A stretch of 64,000 bases of DNA, from positions 5,890,001 to 5,954,000 of the forward strand of contig NZ_CP118631.1 of NCBI RefSeq assembly GCF_028993635.1, written 5' to 3'. Origin of the DNA: Mucilaginibacter sp. SJ (GTDB lineage: Bacteria; Bacteroidota; Bacteroidia; Sphingobacteriales; Sphingobacteriaceae). The notes under the pieces are model-generated. The model made no database searches and was not told the DNA's origin. It worked only from the letters and a program-made list of their open reading frames with translations. How positions within the stretch are numbered: the first letter of the stretch is position 1; each line of letters opens with the position of its first letter. Shown in pieces: positions 55,696 through 64,000 of this stretch. The position numbers and the translations under genes are program-made.

Positions 55696-58600
55696 AAAAG
55701 CAGTTTTCTTTGAAAGGTTTGCGGCATTGTTTATTGCTTGTTTTGTTAATTTGTGGGATGTCACAGGGCGTTTCTGCTCAAACCTGGCCTCCGGCGGATA
55801 CCATTCCTGCCAGGGCGCTGGAACTTAGCAACTGGAAGGGCGCTGCTTTCAGTAACAAGGAGCTGCATTTACATTTACCGGGTCAGATAGTTTACACAGT
55901 CCCATCCGGCGGAAAGAAATGGTTCAACAGAGGCCTTACGCGTGAATACGATGGAACGATTGATGCTCGACAGTGGTTCGGAATCCGTTTGAAGATTTTT
56001 TTGGATCGCGATATCCCCTTATCATTTAAATCAGTGATCATGCTGCCCGAGCAACCGGACCGCCATGATCTTCCTGATTCGACGATTGCAGTTTGTACGA
56101 TAGCGGGTAAGGGCTGGCATAGTCTTGTGGTGCCTTTCAGTTCTTTTGATTATCCCCGCGGGCAGCAGGCGTTACTCAAATATCTGCGGCAGATCCGTTT
56201 TCAGGCAAGTTTCTTAAACGCGCAAAACAATGCAATTATTCGTATATCGGACATAGAATTGATCAGAGGGAACCCGCTGGCTTTAACTGCCCCACTTTGT
56301 GGTAAAGCCGGTGCACCTGGTGAAACCATACATTATATCGCGCAAATTAGCAATAGTGCAGATCACCGGGTTTTCTGTAATCTTCGTTTCCTGCGAAGCG
56401 GATGGGAAGGTATGCAGGCATCTGTGGATAATCCGTATTTTTCAATGGCTGCCGGAGAAATAAAAAGACTGAATATTGGGGTACGGATCCCATTGAAAAC
56501 AGTATCTGGTGCGCAGGAAAGCCAGGTGCTACAGGCCATGGTTAATGGAAGCGTATCAGCAGAACTGAAACTGACCACATCCACGAACTTAACTGGTCCC
56601 TTCCTGGTCCTAACCACTGAAGGATGGGCAAAGGTAGCTGAAAATATCAAAAAATATGATTGGGCGAAAGCTGCATTTGAAGATATCTGTAAAAAAGCTG
56701 ACGATTTTAGTGTTCCCATGATACCGGCCGGTGGTTTTCCGGCAGAGAATTCAAATGCAGTACTCAGGTCAGCCAGCGAACGACAGCTACGTCCGTTGGG
56801 ATATGCATGGCAATTGACCCATGAAAAAAAATATGCGGATAAGATCGTACTGCTTTTGAAACGCTTTTCCGCGCCGGATGCCTATCCGGCTACTTTACAC
56901 GCGTCCAGTCAGGGTATTCCTCAGGAGGGTGGTATGATGGAAGGATTGGCAGTGTTGTATGATCTTATCAGGCAGGAGAATCTGCTTACTTCGGCAGAGA
57001 AGGCATCTATAGAGGAGGCATTTCGGATTTATATCCGCACCGTGGAGGATAGGATGGGGGACGGCGGCATCTCGAACTGGAGTGTTTTTAACCTGGTGCC
57101 TGCCGCTGAATGTGCGCTTGTATTACAGGATATGCAGCATTTTGATTACCTGATGAACGGTAGCTGCGGGATCAGGGATCAATTCAGGCTCGGGGTAATG
57201 AGTGATGGATGGTGGAATGAAGTCAGCCTCAGTTACAATATCGCTTGCGCGGAAGCTTTTACCAAACTTGGTCTGGCCACAGCACCCTTCGGGATAGATT
57301 TTCTGCATGAGCATTTTCCTGTATCCATAACAGGCAGGATCGGGCTGAAACCTTACGAATTTGAGAAATTCGAAGGTATGTCTTTTGAGAAATATGGCCC
57401 CATCCTGAAAAATGAGATATCTGTCAAAGATATGTGGGATGCGATAAAAATCTACCCCGATTACCGCGGTGTTATGTTCGGCATGGGAGATGGTCATGAA
57501 GAGAAAGTGGGCGGAAGCCCTTTTGAACTTGCTTATTACGCATTCAGGGACACCTCATATGCAGCCATTCTCAAACAGAGTTGCTCTGCAGGAAGGGACC
57601 TGATTTACGGCATCCCGGATTTATCTTCGGGTTCGCCCGGATTATTTACGGTATCAGGTCATTCAGACAATGCAGGTATTGCGGTGCTACGGTCCCGGAC
57701 AGACGGTCGCCCGGCACGAGAGCAATTGCAGGCTGCCGTCAAATATGGAACCCACGGCGGATATCATGGGCACTTCGACCGGGCATCGCTTCTTTCACTG
57801 ATGCGGTATGGCCGCAGTTTCTGGAACCCGGAAGCCAGCTGGTATGGTTATGCCAGTTACATGTATAAGTGGTGGGTGCAGACCTCCATGGCCAGTAACA
57901 TGGTGGTTGTTGATGATAAAATGCAGGAACCCGTAGAAACTGTGCCATTGTTATTTTATAGTGGTAAAATGATGCAGGCTATGGCTGTAGAAACGTCTGC
58001 TCGTTGGAGTAACCCACCTTATTTCGGCGGTTATAAGCAATTGCAGGCGGTAAAAGCCGGTGATATACCCTTTGTCCCTTTGCCGGAAATACATCCTGTA
58101 GTGGGTGCTGTGACTGAGTTTACGGAGCCGGTCAAACAACGCCGGCTGCTGATTGTAACAGATGACTATGTGGTAATGGCCGATTCCCTGAGTGGCATTC
58201 AACCCCATATTTTTGACAACCTGCTGCATCTTAAAGGATTGAAGGTACCGCAGATGCCCTGGTTAGCCCATCTCGATCAGTTTGATCCGAAACCGGTAGG
58301 CAGCGGCCAGTTTATTACCAATGTTAACCGGTATCAACGGAAACCGGATGTGCGGATACAATCTGCATTGAAGGCTGATAATAAAGGCACCTGGCAAGGC
58401 GGCGGGTTCAATGGATTGCAGGAACCCGGGGCTTTGCACATTGATGTTTACCCCGTCTGGCCCGAAATTGCCGAAGTGTTTACCGGAACCTATCCTGAGG
58501 CCTTGCCGGTATCCAAAAAACTCAATTATGTAGTGCTCGGCGATAACAAAATTCTGGCTGATCATATGATCAATACCTGGGCACTTGGACGCGATTCCGG

Positions 58601-59216
58601 TAATATTAATATTGACGGTGTGCGGAAACTTACACTTAGGACCAAGACTGAACGCGGAAACAGCTTACCCACATTGTTTTGGGGCAATGCTGTGATTGTT
58701 GACGCAGGAGGCAAAACGATTCCACTGTCGCAGTTACCTGTTTTACGTAAAAACGTGATGTTGCCGGAGACAGCAGGCCACGATTACCAGGGAGGGGAAG
58801 TGGTTCTATCCGGACGGCAGTTTTCGGACGTACTAGCCGCCGAACCGGAAGATGATAAAAATGCAGCTGAACTGACATTTGATCTTTCAGGACTTGGGGC
58901 TGTACAATTGCGTTTTTTTATCGGAGGTGACTTTCCTGTTGGTCCGGATGATCAAGTCCGCAAAACACTTGCAGTTCGATCCCGGGGCCGTGCTGCTTCA
59001 TTTCTAACTATTCTTGAACCTTATGAAGATACGGCACGCATCAAGAAAGTAAGTGCCATCGGTGACCATATGCTTTCAGTTGAACTGAAGGACGGCCGGG
59101 TGCAGGAAATTACATTGAGCGAGCCCACAAGGGATCACGGTAAAATCATGATAAAGATCACCGAAACACTGAACGGCAAAATTATCCGTCAGGAAGAAAC
59201 GGGAACATCGCCGTAA
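55692..59216 (+). CDS. Large multidomain heparinase II/III-fold lyase
   Basis: 1174-aa exported protein (signal end VSAQ). An N-terminal beta-rich region (about 30-210, resembling a carbohydrate-binding jelly-roll) and an Ig-like segment (about 210-300) precede an (alpha/alpha) toroid (about 310-630: YAWQLTHEKKYADKIVLLLKRF, MMEGLAVLYDLI, ISNWSVFNLVPAAECALVL). The heparinase II/III-type beta domain follows, with HGGYHGHFDRASLLSLMRYG (His688, His692, His694), then a long C-terminal beta region. Much larger than the lyase at 40122 and not a close copy, so it may attack a different bond or chain length. The catalytic class is inferred from fold motifs. Confidence 0.82.
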   Translation: MKKQFSLKGLRHCLLLVLLICGMSQGVSAQTWPPADTIPARALELSNWKGAAFSNKELHLHLPGQIVYTVPSGGKKWFNRGLTREYDGTIDARQWFGIRLKIFLDRDIPLSFKSVIMLPEQPDRHDLPDSTIAVCTIAGKGWHSLVVPFSSFDYPRGQQALLKYLRQIRFQASFLNAQNNAIIRISDIELIRGNPLALTAPLCGKAGAPGETIHYIAQISNSADHRVFCNLRFLRSGWEGMQASVDNPYFSMAAGEIKRLNIGVRIPLKTVSGAQESQVLQAMVNGSVSAELKLTTSTNLTGPFLVLTTEGWAKVAENIKKYDWAKAAFEDICKKADDFSVPMIPAGGFPAENSNAVLRSASERQLRPLGYAWQLTHEKKYADKIVLLLKRFSAPDAYPATLHASSQGIPQEGGMMEGLAVLYDLIRQENLLTSAEKASIEEAFRIYIRTVEDRMGDGGISNWSVFNLVPAAECALVLQDMQHFDYLMNGSCGIRDQFRLGVMSDGWWNEVSLSYNIACAEAFTKLGLATAPFGIDFLHEHFPVSITGRIGLKPYEFEKFEGMSFEKYGPILKNEISVKDMWDAIKIYPDYRGVMFGMGDGHEEKVGGSPFELAYYAFRDTSYAAILKQSCSAGRDLIYGIPDLSSGSPGLFTVSGHSDNAGIAVLRSRTDGRPAREQLQAAVKYGTHGGYHGHFDRASLLSLMRYGRSFWNPEASWYGYASYMYKWWVQTSMASNMVVVDDKMQEPVETVPLLFYSGKMMQAMAVETSARWSNPPYFGGYKQLQAVKAGDIPFVPLPEIHPVVGAVTEFTEPVKQRRLLIVTDDYVVMADSLSGIQPHIFDNLLHLKGLKVPQMPWLAHLDQFDPKPVGSGQFITNVNRYQRKPDVRIQSALKADNKGTWQGGGFNGLQEPGALHIDVYPVWPEIAEVFTGTYPEALPVSKKLNYVVLGDNKILADHMINTWALGRDSGNINIDGVRKLTLRTKTERGNSLPTLFWGNAVIVDAGGKTIPLSQLPVLRKNVMLPETAGHDYQGGEVVLSGRQFSDVLAAEPEDDKNAAELTFDLSGLGAVQLRFFIGGDFPVGPDDQVRKTLAVRSRGRAASFLTILEPYEDTARIKKVSAIGDHMLSVELKDGRVQEITLSEPTRDHGKIMIKITETLNGKIIRQEETGTSP

Positions 59217-59515
59217 ACAAATATCAGCGTTATGACCGGCGCCGGCAATTACGACAGGAAAAGAACTCAATTAATATCCTGTTCCGCCAACGGAATTATA
59301 TCTTGCGTTGTTATAAGTTAAATAACCATTGACGTACCATAGCACCAGCTGCATTTGAAAAATCACAGTCCTGGAATAACGCGGATCTTTTTTGGCCGGG
59401 GCAGAGTGAAAAAATAGTAATCAGCATTTAATTACGGAGATTCTTTTTCTTTAGTGCCGCCGTGGTATATTTATCGTTGTCAATTTATATTCCGCAATAC
59501 AAACTAATTTGTTAA
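59217..59515. other. Intergenic region upstream of the second hybrid regulator
   Basis: About 300 bp without a supported ORF. A GC-rich 10-bp palindrome CCGGCGCCGG is at 59236-59245, 20 bp after the lyase stop; it has no T run. It may help end the lyase transcript. No copy of the LacI operator is present here. Confidence 0.4.
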
Positions 59516-62500
59516 ATGAATGCTGTTAAAATTACAGGTTTTGAGCGCTCTCGTAGAATTTCAGCTTTGAGTCTGTATCTTATTTGGGTGTTGACTATCA
59601 GCTCCGTTACGGGGGCTCGTAACGCGTCGGCCCAGTCTGCCATCAGCCTTGGTATTGAACAGGGACTGTCAAATAACAATATCAATGCGATTTTCAAAGA
59701 TAAAACCGGATTTATATGGTTCGGCACCTATAATGGCCTTAACCGTTTTGACGGATACGTTTTTCGGAAATTCAGAAACCGTTTTGGAGACACAACCTCC
59801 CTGCCAGATAATGAGATTTCCGCAATTACTGAAGATCCGGCCGGTAAGCTTTGGGTGGCAACGGCGAAAGGCATCGCGGTGCTGGATTCAAGAACCCTTT
59901 TTTTTTCGGGTATTCGTTTTCAGGACAGTTCCGGGAAAAATCAACGCTTGACGTCTTACGTTTGTGAAGTTAAAGTCAGTAAAACCGGCATGGTACTGAT
60001 TGGGACGGACGATGCGGGGCTCATGGTGTGCCACTATTCGGAAAAAGTTTGTCAGCAACTGCCCATCCTGTTTAAAGGGCGGAAGAATTATCATTACCGG
60101 ATCAGGGGAATAATACCCGAGGAAAATGGCAACGCTCTATTGTTGATCGACAATATCGGCGTCTGGCGTTTTGTTGCCAACAAAAAAGCGATTCAGCCGG
60201 TATGCTTACTAGCGGAGCCGCTAAACTGTTTTGTGAAGGAGCAGAACGGAACCCTATGGGTTGGGACCAATAATGGCATGGCCGTATTAAAGGCAGGGAA
60301 AAAGGAGGTTGAACCTTATAAATTTAAAAATAACCGCTTATGCAATACCAGGATCTTTTACCTGGTTATTGACAGAACAAATAAGCTTTGGGTAGCCAGC
60401 GACGGGCAGGGGCTGGCAGAAATTGATCTTCATACACTGAAAGAGACCGGTTACTTTATGAACGGCCGGGTGGGGGGCTTGACCAGCAATGTAGTGAGAA
60501 GCATCTTCGTGGATGATCATTTGAGAAAATGGGTTGGAACGATTAAAGGGGGGATCGATGTGATCGATAAAGAGCGGAGTCAGTTCAGGACGGTACGTCA
60601 TGATCCGGGGCTTAAGAATAGCCTTCCCGACAATGCAGTTTACTCCATTTGTGAAGACGGAGCGGATATATGGATAGGACTGGATGGTGGTGGCTTATGC
60701 CGCTGGAGCCCTAAGGATGATACATTTAACACGTATAAGCACGTGGAAGGAGATCCCGGCACTCTTTCAAACGATATTGTAACGGCAGTTCTGAAAGATA
60801 GGGAAGGTCATTTGTGGGCTGGTACTTACGGTGGCGGAGTAAACCGGCTTAATCGGGTCGACGGCAGGTTCGTTACGATACCTTTTCAGCAGCAGGACAA
60901 AGGGCTGAAATATGTAGTAAGCCTGTTTCAGGATCATAGCGGAGATCTCTTTGCGGGATGTATCATGGGGCGGTATCCAGGCCGCCTGGAAAGCGGTTTA
61001 TATAAACTTGACCGGTCCGCTCAGATTTTCAGACCAGTATCCGGAATCAAACCTGATATCTTTGCGATTACTGAAGACGATAATCACCGGCTATGGTTAG
61101 GTAATTTAACCGGCTTGATTTGTTTCGATCCCGTCAGCGGAAAATCAAAATCCCTTAATCTCAAGGCATATGTACGGGCCCTGCATAGAGGAAGCAATGG
61201 GACGATATGGGTCGGGACTTACGGCAATGGATTGCTAGCTTTTGATCAGCAATTACAACTGAAAAAGTCTTTCACCGAGGAAAATGGCCTTTCTAATAAC
61301 ACAATTCTGAATATTGAGGAAGATGCCAAAGGGAATATATGGACCAGCACCTATGACGGTCTTTCGAAAATAGATCCGGTCAGCAATAAGATACAAATCT
61401 ACGATTCCGCAGACGGGCTTCAGTCCAATCAATTTTACTACAATGCCTCCGCTACCCTGAAGTCAGGTGCAATGGCATTTGGCGGCATAAAGGGTTTCAG
61501 TATTTTTCAGCCGGACAGTATACGTACCGACAGTCCGTTTCCAAACCTCGCCATTACAGGGCTGCGGGTAGCAAACGGTCCGGTAGACGCTAACAGTGAA
61601 TATGTCAGAGACGCGGACAATATCTACGACATCAGGAAAATTGTGCTCCCCTATGACAGGGCCATACTTTCATTAGATTACGTGGCTTTGGAATACTCAA
61701 AACCGGAAAAGATACAGTACGCGTACTTCCTTCAGGGATGGGATAAGACCTGGAACAAAGTTGGGAGCCAACGCAATATCAACTATTCAAGGATCAATGA
61801 AGGTGAATATATATTACGGATAAAGTGCACGAATTCAGCGGGGATCTGGAATGGGGCTGAAAAACTAATATACATTACGGTGTTACCCCCCTGGTACCGG
61901 ACGTGGTGGGCGTATTTGCTATATGTCGCTGCTCTAAGCGGCGGTATTTATGCCTATCTGCACTTTCAAAAGCGATTGTTAAAGCTTAACTATGAAATGG
62001 AGATCACCAATATCAGGGCTGGGCAGGAAAAGGAGCTGAATGAACGGAAAATATCCTTTTTTACAAATATATCTCATGAGTTCCGTACGCCGCTGACGTT
62101 GATAGCCAACCCGGTGAAGGAACTCATGCAAAGCAATGGGAAAAATCTGGAGTTTATTGACTTGAGTTCGATCTACAGGAACACGCGGCGGCTGTTGAGT
62201 ATGATCGACCAGTTGCTGCTATTCCGGACAGCTGAAAACGAGGTTTCTGAGATCAAAGCTGAATATTTTGATATTATTGAGGTGTGCCGGGAGGTTTTTT
62301 GCTGCTTTAATAATCAGGTTAAATTCAAATCGATAAGTTATAACTTTCAAAGTGATATGGAAACGCTGGAAATGCTGGCGGATCGGGAAAAAATAGAAAT
62401 CGTGATTTTTAACCTGATTTCCAACGCCATTAAATTTACACCGGCCGGTGGTTTGGTTTCCTTGCTGTTGGTTAAAGAGAATGACCAGATCATGATTGAA

Positions 62501-63661
62501 GTGGCGGATACAGGTAAAGGTATACCTGAGAATACAGGAGATCGCTTGTTTGATAAGTTTTATAAAATTCAGCGGACAGAGGATAAGCAGGAGCAATCAG
62601 GATTTGGTATCGGGCTGTTTTTAGCGAAGCATTTTGTGGAGATCCATGGAGGAACTATCGGTTACGAAAGCGTTCCCGGTAAATCAACCGTATTCAGGGT
62701 CAGGTTATTACTAAAAAATGAACAGCTTTTGAACCACCTGGCCGGCGCGCCTGTATACCCTAAAAACTTCCGGAACCAGGATGAAGTAATACGTTACATA
62801 GAGGACGAGCCCGTAGCTGCGGCAAAGGTAAATTCCAATACATGTTTGGTTGACCAGTTACTGGACAGCAGCAGCAAACAGAAAGCCAGTATATTGCTGA
62901 TTGATGATGACAAGGAAATGTCAGCTTATATCAGCCGGGTGCTAAGAGACCAGTATCATATTTTTGAAGTTCAGAACGCTGAAGATGGTTTAAGTTTTGT
63001 TACTGACCGGGAGCCGGACCTCGTTATTTCGGATGTGAACCTGAAAGGTATGAGCGGCGTAGAGCTTTGCACCAGAATAAAAGAGTCTGCCGCCTTGAGT
63101 CACCTTCCGGTTATTCTCATTACGGGTTCGTCATCGCCGGAAATCAAACTTCAGGGAATCAAATGCGGAGCTGATGACTATATCACGAAACCATTTGAGG
63201 TCGACATTCTGGTTGCACGGATCAGGAGTATCCTAAAAGGGAGAAATAATCTGAAAAAATACTTCTTTAACGAAATTACACTGAAAAATAATTCCCTGAA
63301 GATCCCTGAGGAATACAGCAGCTTCCTGACTAAATGTATCCGGGTAGTGGAAGAACATATTGATGATGAGGATTTCGATGCCAAACTTTTTGCTCGTGAA
63401 ATGAGCATGAGTCAATCTAACCTGTTCAGGAAAGTGAAATCGATATCCGGTCTGTCAATCAGTGAATTCGTTCGTTATATCCGTTTAAGAAAGGCTGCTG
63501 AACTTATGATTACTTCCGATATTCAAATAAAAGAGGTTCCCTATCGTGTGGGATTCCAGCAGGTAAGGTATTTCAGGGAACAATTTCACAAAGTTTTCGG
63601 TATGAACCCGTCTGATTTTATCAGCAGGCACCGTACAACGTTTCAATCCATGGAAAAATAA
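59516..63661 (+). CDS. Hybrid two-component system sensor/response regulator (HTCS), second copy
   Basis: 1381 aa, same layout as the protein at 14054-18127: signal peptide (end ASAQS, about 40), two Reg_prop beta-propellers (about 42-680: FIWFGTYNGLNRFDGY, DIWIGLDGGGLCRW), Y_Y_Y domain (IQYAYFLQGWDKTWNKVGSQ), membrane helix after PPWYRTWWAYLLYVAA, HisKA SFFTNISHEFRTPL (His854), HATPase (NLISNAIKFT, GFGIGLFLAKH), receiver (Asp1173 in LVISDVNLKG) and AraC-type HTH (about 1285-1370). It could control the uronate locus to its left, giving dual control with LacI, or a locus beyond the right edge. Confidence 0.95.
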   Translation: MNAVKITGFERSRRISALSLYLIWVLTISSVTGARNASAQSAISLGIEQGLSNNNINAIFKDKTGFIWFGTYNGLNRFDGYVFRKFRNRFGDTTSLPDNEISAITEDPAGKLWVATAKGIAVLDSRTLFFSGIRFQDSSGKNQRLTSYVCEVKVSKTGMVLIGTDDAGLMVCHYSEKVCQQLPILFKGRKNYHYRIRGIIPEENGNALLLIDNIGVWRFVANKKAIQPVCLLAEPLNCFVKEQNGTLWVGTNNGMAVLKAGKKEVEPYKFKNNRLCNTRIFYLVIDRTNKLWVASDGQGLAEIDLHTLKETGYFMNGRVGGLTSNVVRSIFVDDHLRKWVGTIKGGIDVIDKERSQFRTVRHDPGLKNSLPDNAVYSICEDGADIWIGLDGGGLCRWSPKDDTFNTYKHVEGDPGTLSNDIVTAVLKDREGHLWAGTYGGGVNRLNRVDGRFVTIPFQQQDKGLKYVVSLFQDHSGDLFAGCIMGRYPGRLESGLYKLDRSAQIFRPVSGIKPDIFAITEDDNHRLWLGNLTGLICFDPVSGKSKSLNLKAYVRALHRGSNGTIWVGTYGNGLLAFDQQLQLKKSFTEENGLSNNTILNIEEDAKGNIWTSTYDGLSKIDPVSNKIQIYDSADGLQSNQFYYNASATLKSGAMAFGGIKGFSIFQPDSIRTDSPFPNLAITGLRVANGPVDANSEYVRDADNIYDIRKIVLPYDRAILSLDYVALEYSKPEKIQYAYFLQGWDKTWNKVGSQRNINYSRINEGEYILRIKCTNSAGIWNGAEKLIYITVLPPWYRTWWAYLLYVAALSGGIYAYLHFQKRLLKLNYEMEITNIRAGQEKELNERKISFFTNISHEFRTPLTLIANPVKELMQSNGKNLEFIDLSSIYRNTRRLLSMIDQLLLFRTAENEVSEIKAEYFDIIEVCREVFCCFNNQVKFKSISYNFQSDMETLEMLADREKIEIVIFNLISNAIKFTPAGGLVSLLLVKENDQIMIEVADTGKGIPENTGDRLFDKFYKIQRTEDKQEQSGFGIGLFLAKHFVEIHGGTIGYESVPGKSTVFRVRLLLKNEQLLNHLAGAPVYPKNFRNQDEVIRYIEDEPVAAAKVNSNTCLVDQLLDSSSKQKASILLIDDDKEMSAYISRVLRDQYHIFEVQNAEDGLSFVTDREPDLVISDVNLKGMSGVELCTRIKESAALSHLPVILITGSSSPEIKLQGIKCGADDYITKPFEVDILVARIRSILKGRNNLKKYFFNEITLKNNSLKIPEEYSSFLTKCIRVVEEHIDDEDFDAKLFAREMSMSQSNLFRKVKSISGLSISEFVRYIRLRKAAELMITSDIQIKEVPYRVGFQQVRYFREQFHKVFGMNPSDFISRHRTTFQSMEK

Positions 63662-64000
63662 CAGCGGCCATATTGCTTAATGGCCAGCAAAGTTAAGCCA
63701 TAACGACGGATCGTAATCTCATTGATCGAAAAAGCCATTTCCCTATATGTTTTAGGTGCCGGATTGGCTATTTGTATCCTCTTTTTGACCTGATTACAGC
63801 GCTTTTCTCTGTCTTGTTAGTCTGATATTTGGTGCATAAACCAATAAATCTGGCCTCATCGGCCGGGGGATTTAAACAGCTTTAATAAATTCCGTTTAAG
63901 TCGATATGATTAAGTGATTAACCAGCGATAGTGCCCGGTGACCTCCCCGGATCGTAATCCGGAGCGGTTCAACAACCGGTCAATCCACTAGACTTTGCAA
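63662..64000. other. Right-hand end, no gene recognised
   Basis: A 6-bp hairpin GGCCAT/ATGGCC (63666-63685, 8-nt loop) directly follows the regulator stop; without a T run it is only a weak terminator candidate. A CCGGAT/ATCCGG dyad lies near 63949-63963. No ORF of useful length reaches the edge. Confidence 0.4.

Noticed and set aside
63893..63910. TTTAAGTCGATATGATT as a fifth LacI operator
   Set aside because: It shares the TCGAT centre but has too many mismatches and loses symmetry on the right half.
1..64000. CRISPR arrays, tRNA or rRNA genes, riboswitches
   Set aside because: No regularly spaced repeats, cloverleaf-like sequences or known riboswitch cores were seen on reading; a covariance-model scan would settle this.

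Overview
The window looks like a chromosomal segment of a glycan-degrading member of the Bacteroidota, most likely Sphingobacteriaceae (Mucilaginibacter- or Pedobacter-like). The evidence is four SusC/SusD pairs, two hybrid two-component regulators with AraC output, an ECF sigma/anti-sigma (FecI/FecR) pair, many lipoprotein and secretion signals, and little dependence on Shine-Dalgarno sequences. The genus is an inference from protein style; no rRNA or other marker gene is present. No tRNA, rRNA, CRISPR array, insertion sequence or phage gene was seen.

Layout. (A) 1-13.5 kb: a SusC receptor with an STN domain whose true start lies beyond the left edge, then SusD, a DUF4369/thioredoxin-fold protein without a CXXC motif, an S8 subtilisin-like protease, an FG-GAP repeat protein ending in a DsbD-alpha-like domain, a classical TlpA-type thioredoxin (CSPC), and an M16 zinc peptidase. 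It has no carbohydrate-active enzyme, so it looks like a peptide- or protein-handling SusCD locus with its own periplasmic redox proteins. (B) 14.0-23.1 kb: a hybrid two-component regulator convergent with a SusC-SusD operon that carries no enzymes. A terminator lies between them. (C) 23.8-36.9 kb: FecI, FecR, STN-SusC, SusD, a strong terminator, then GH89 alpha-N-acetylglucosaminidase, a membrane acyltransferase of the heparan-alpha-glucosaminide acetyltransferase type, and a GH2 beta-galactosidase. (D) 37.0-39.7 kb, minus strand: an AAA ATPase/HNH nuclease pair resembling Septu (PtuAB) anti-phage defence, placed between two glycan loci. (E) 40.1-59.2 kb: a uronate-polysaccharide locus with two heparinase II/III-fold lyases, SusC, SusD, GH88, GH43, GH97, ROK kinase, FucP-like transporter and a LacI-family repressor. 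(F) 59.5-63.7 kb: a second hybrid two-component regulator, paralogous to the first.

How locus E probably works: the lyases cut a uronic-acid-containing polymer by beta-elimination, SusCD imports the products, GH88 removes the unsaturated uronyl residue, GH43 and GH97 remove neutral sugars, the MFS protein imports the free sugar and the ROK kinase phosphorylates it. An identical 18-bp perfect palindrome (ATTTAAATCGATTTAAAT) lies upstream of the first lyase and upstream of susC. Near-copies lie in the susC leader and in front of the lacI gene. I propose it as the operator of the LacI-type regulator, which gives a self-contained regulon. No sulfatase occurs anywhere in the window, which argues for a non-sulfated substrate.

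The most notable points are the LacI regulon signature, the Septu-like cassette, the neighbouring GH89 and HGSNAT-like genes (the same pair of activities as in lysosomal heparan breakdown), and the protease plus redox SusCD locus.
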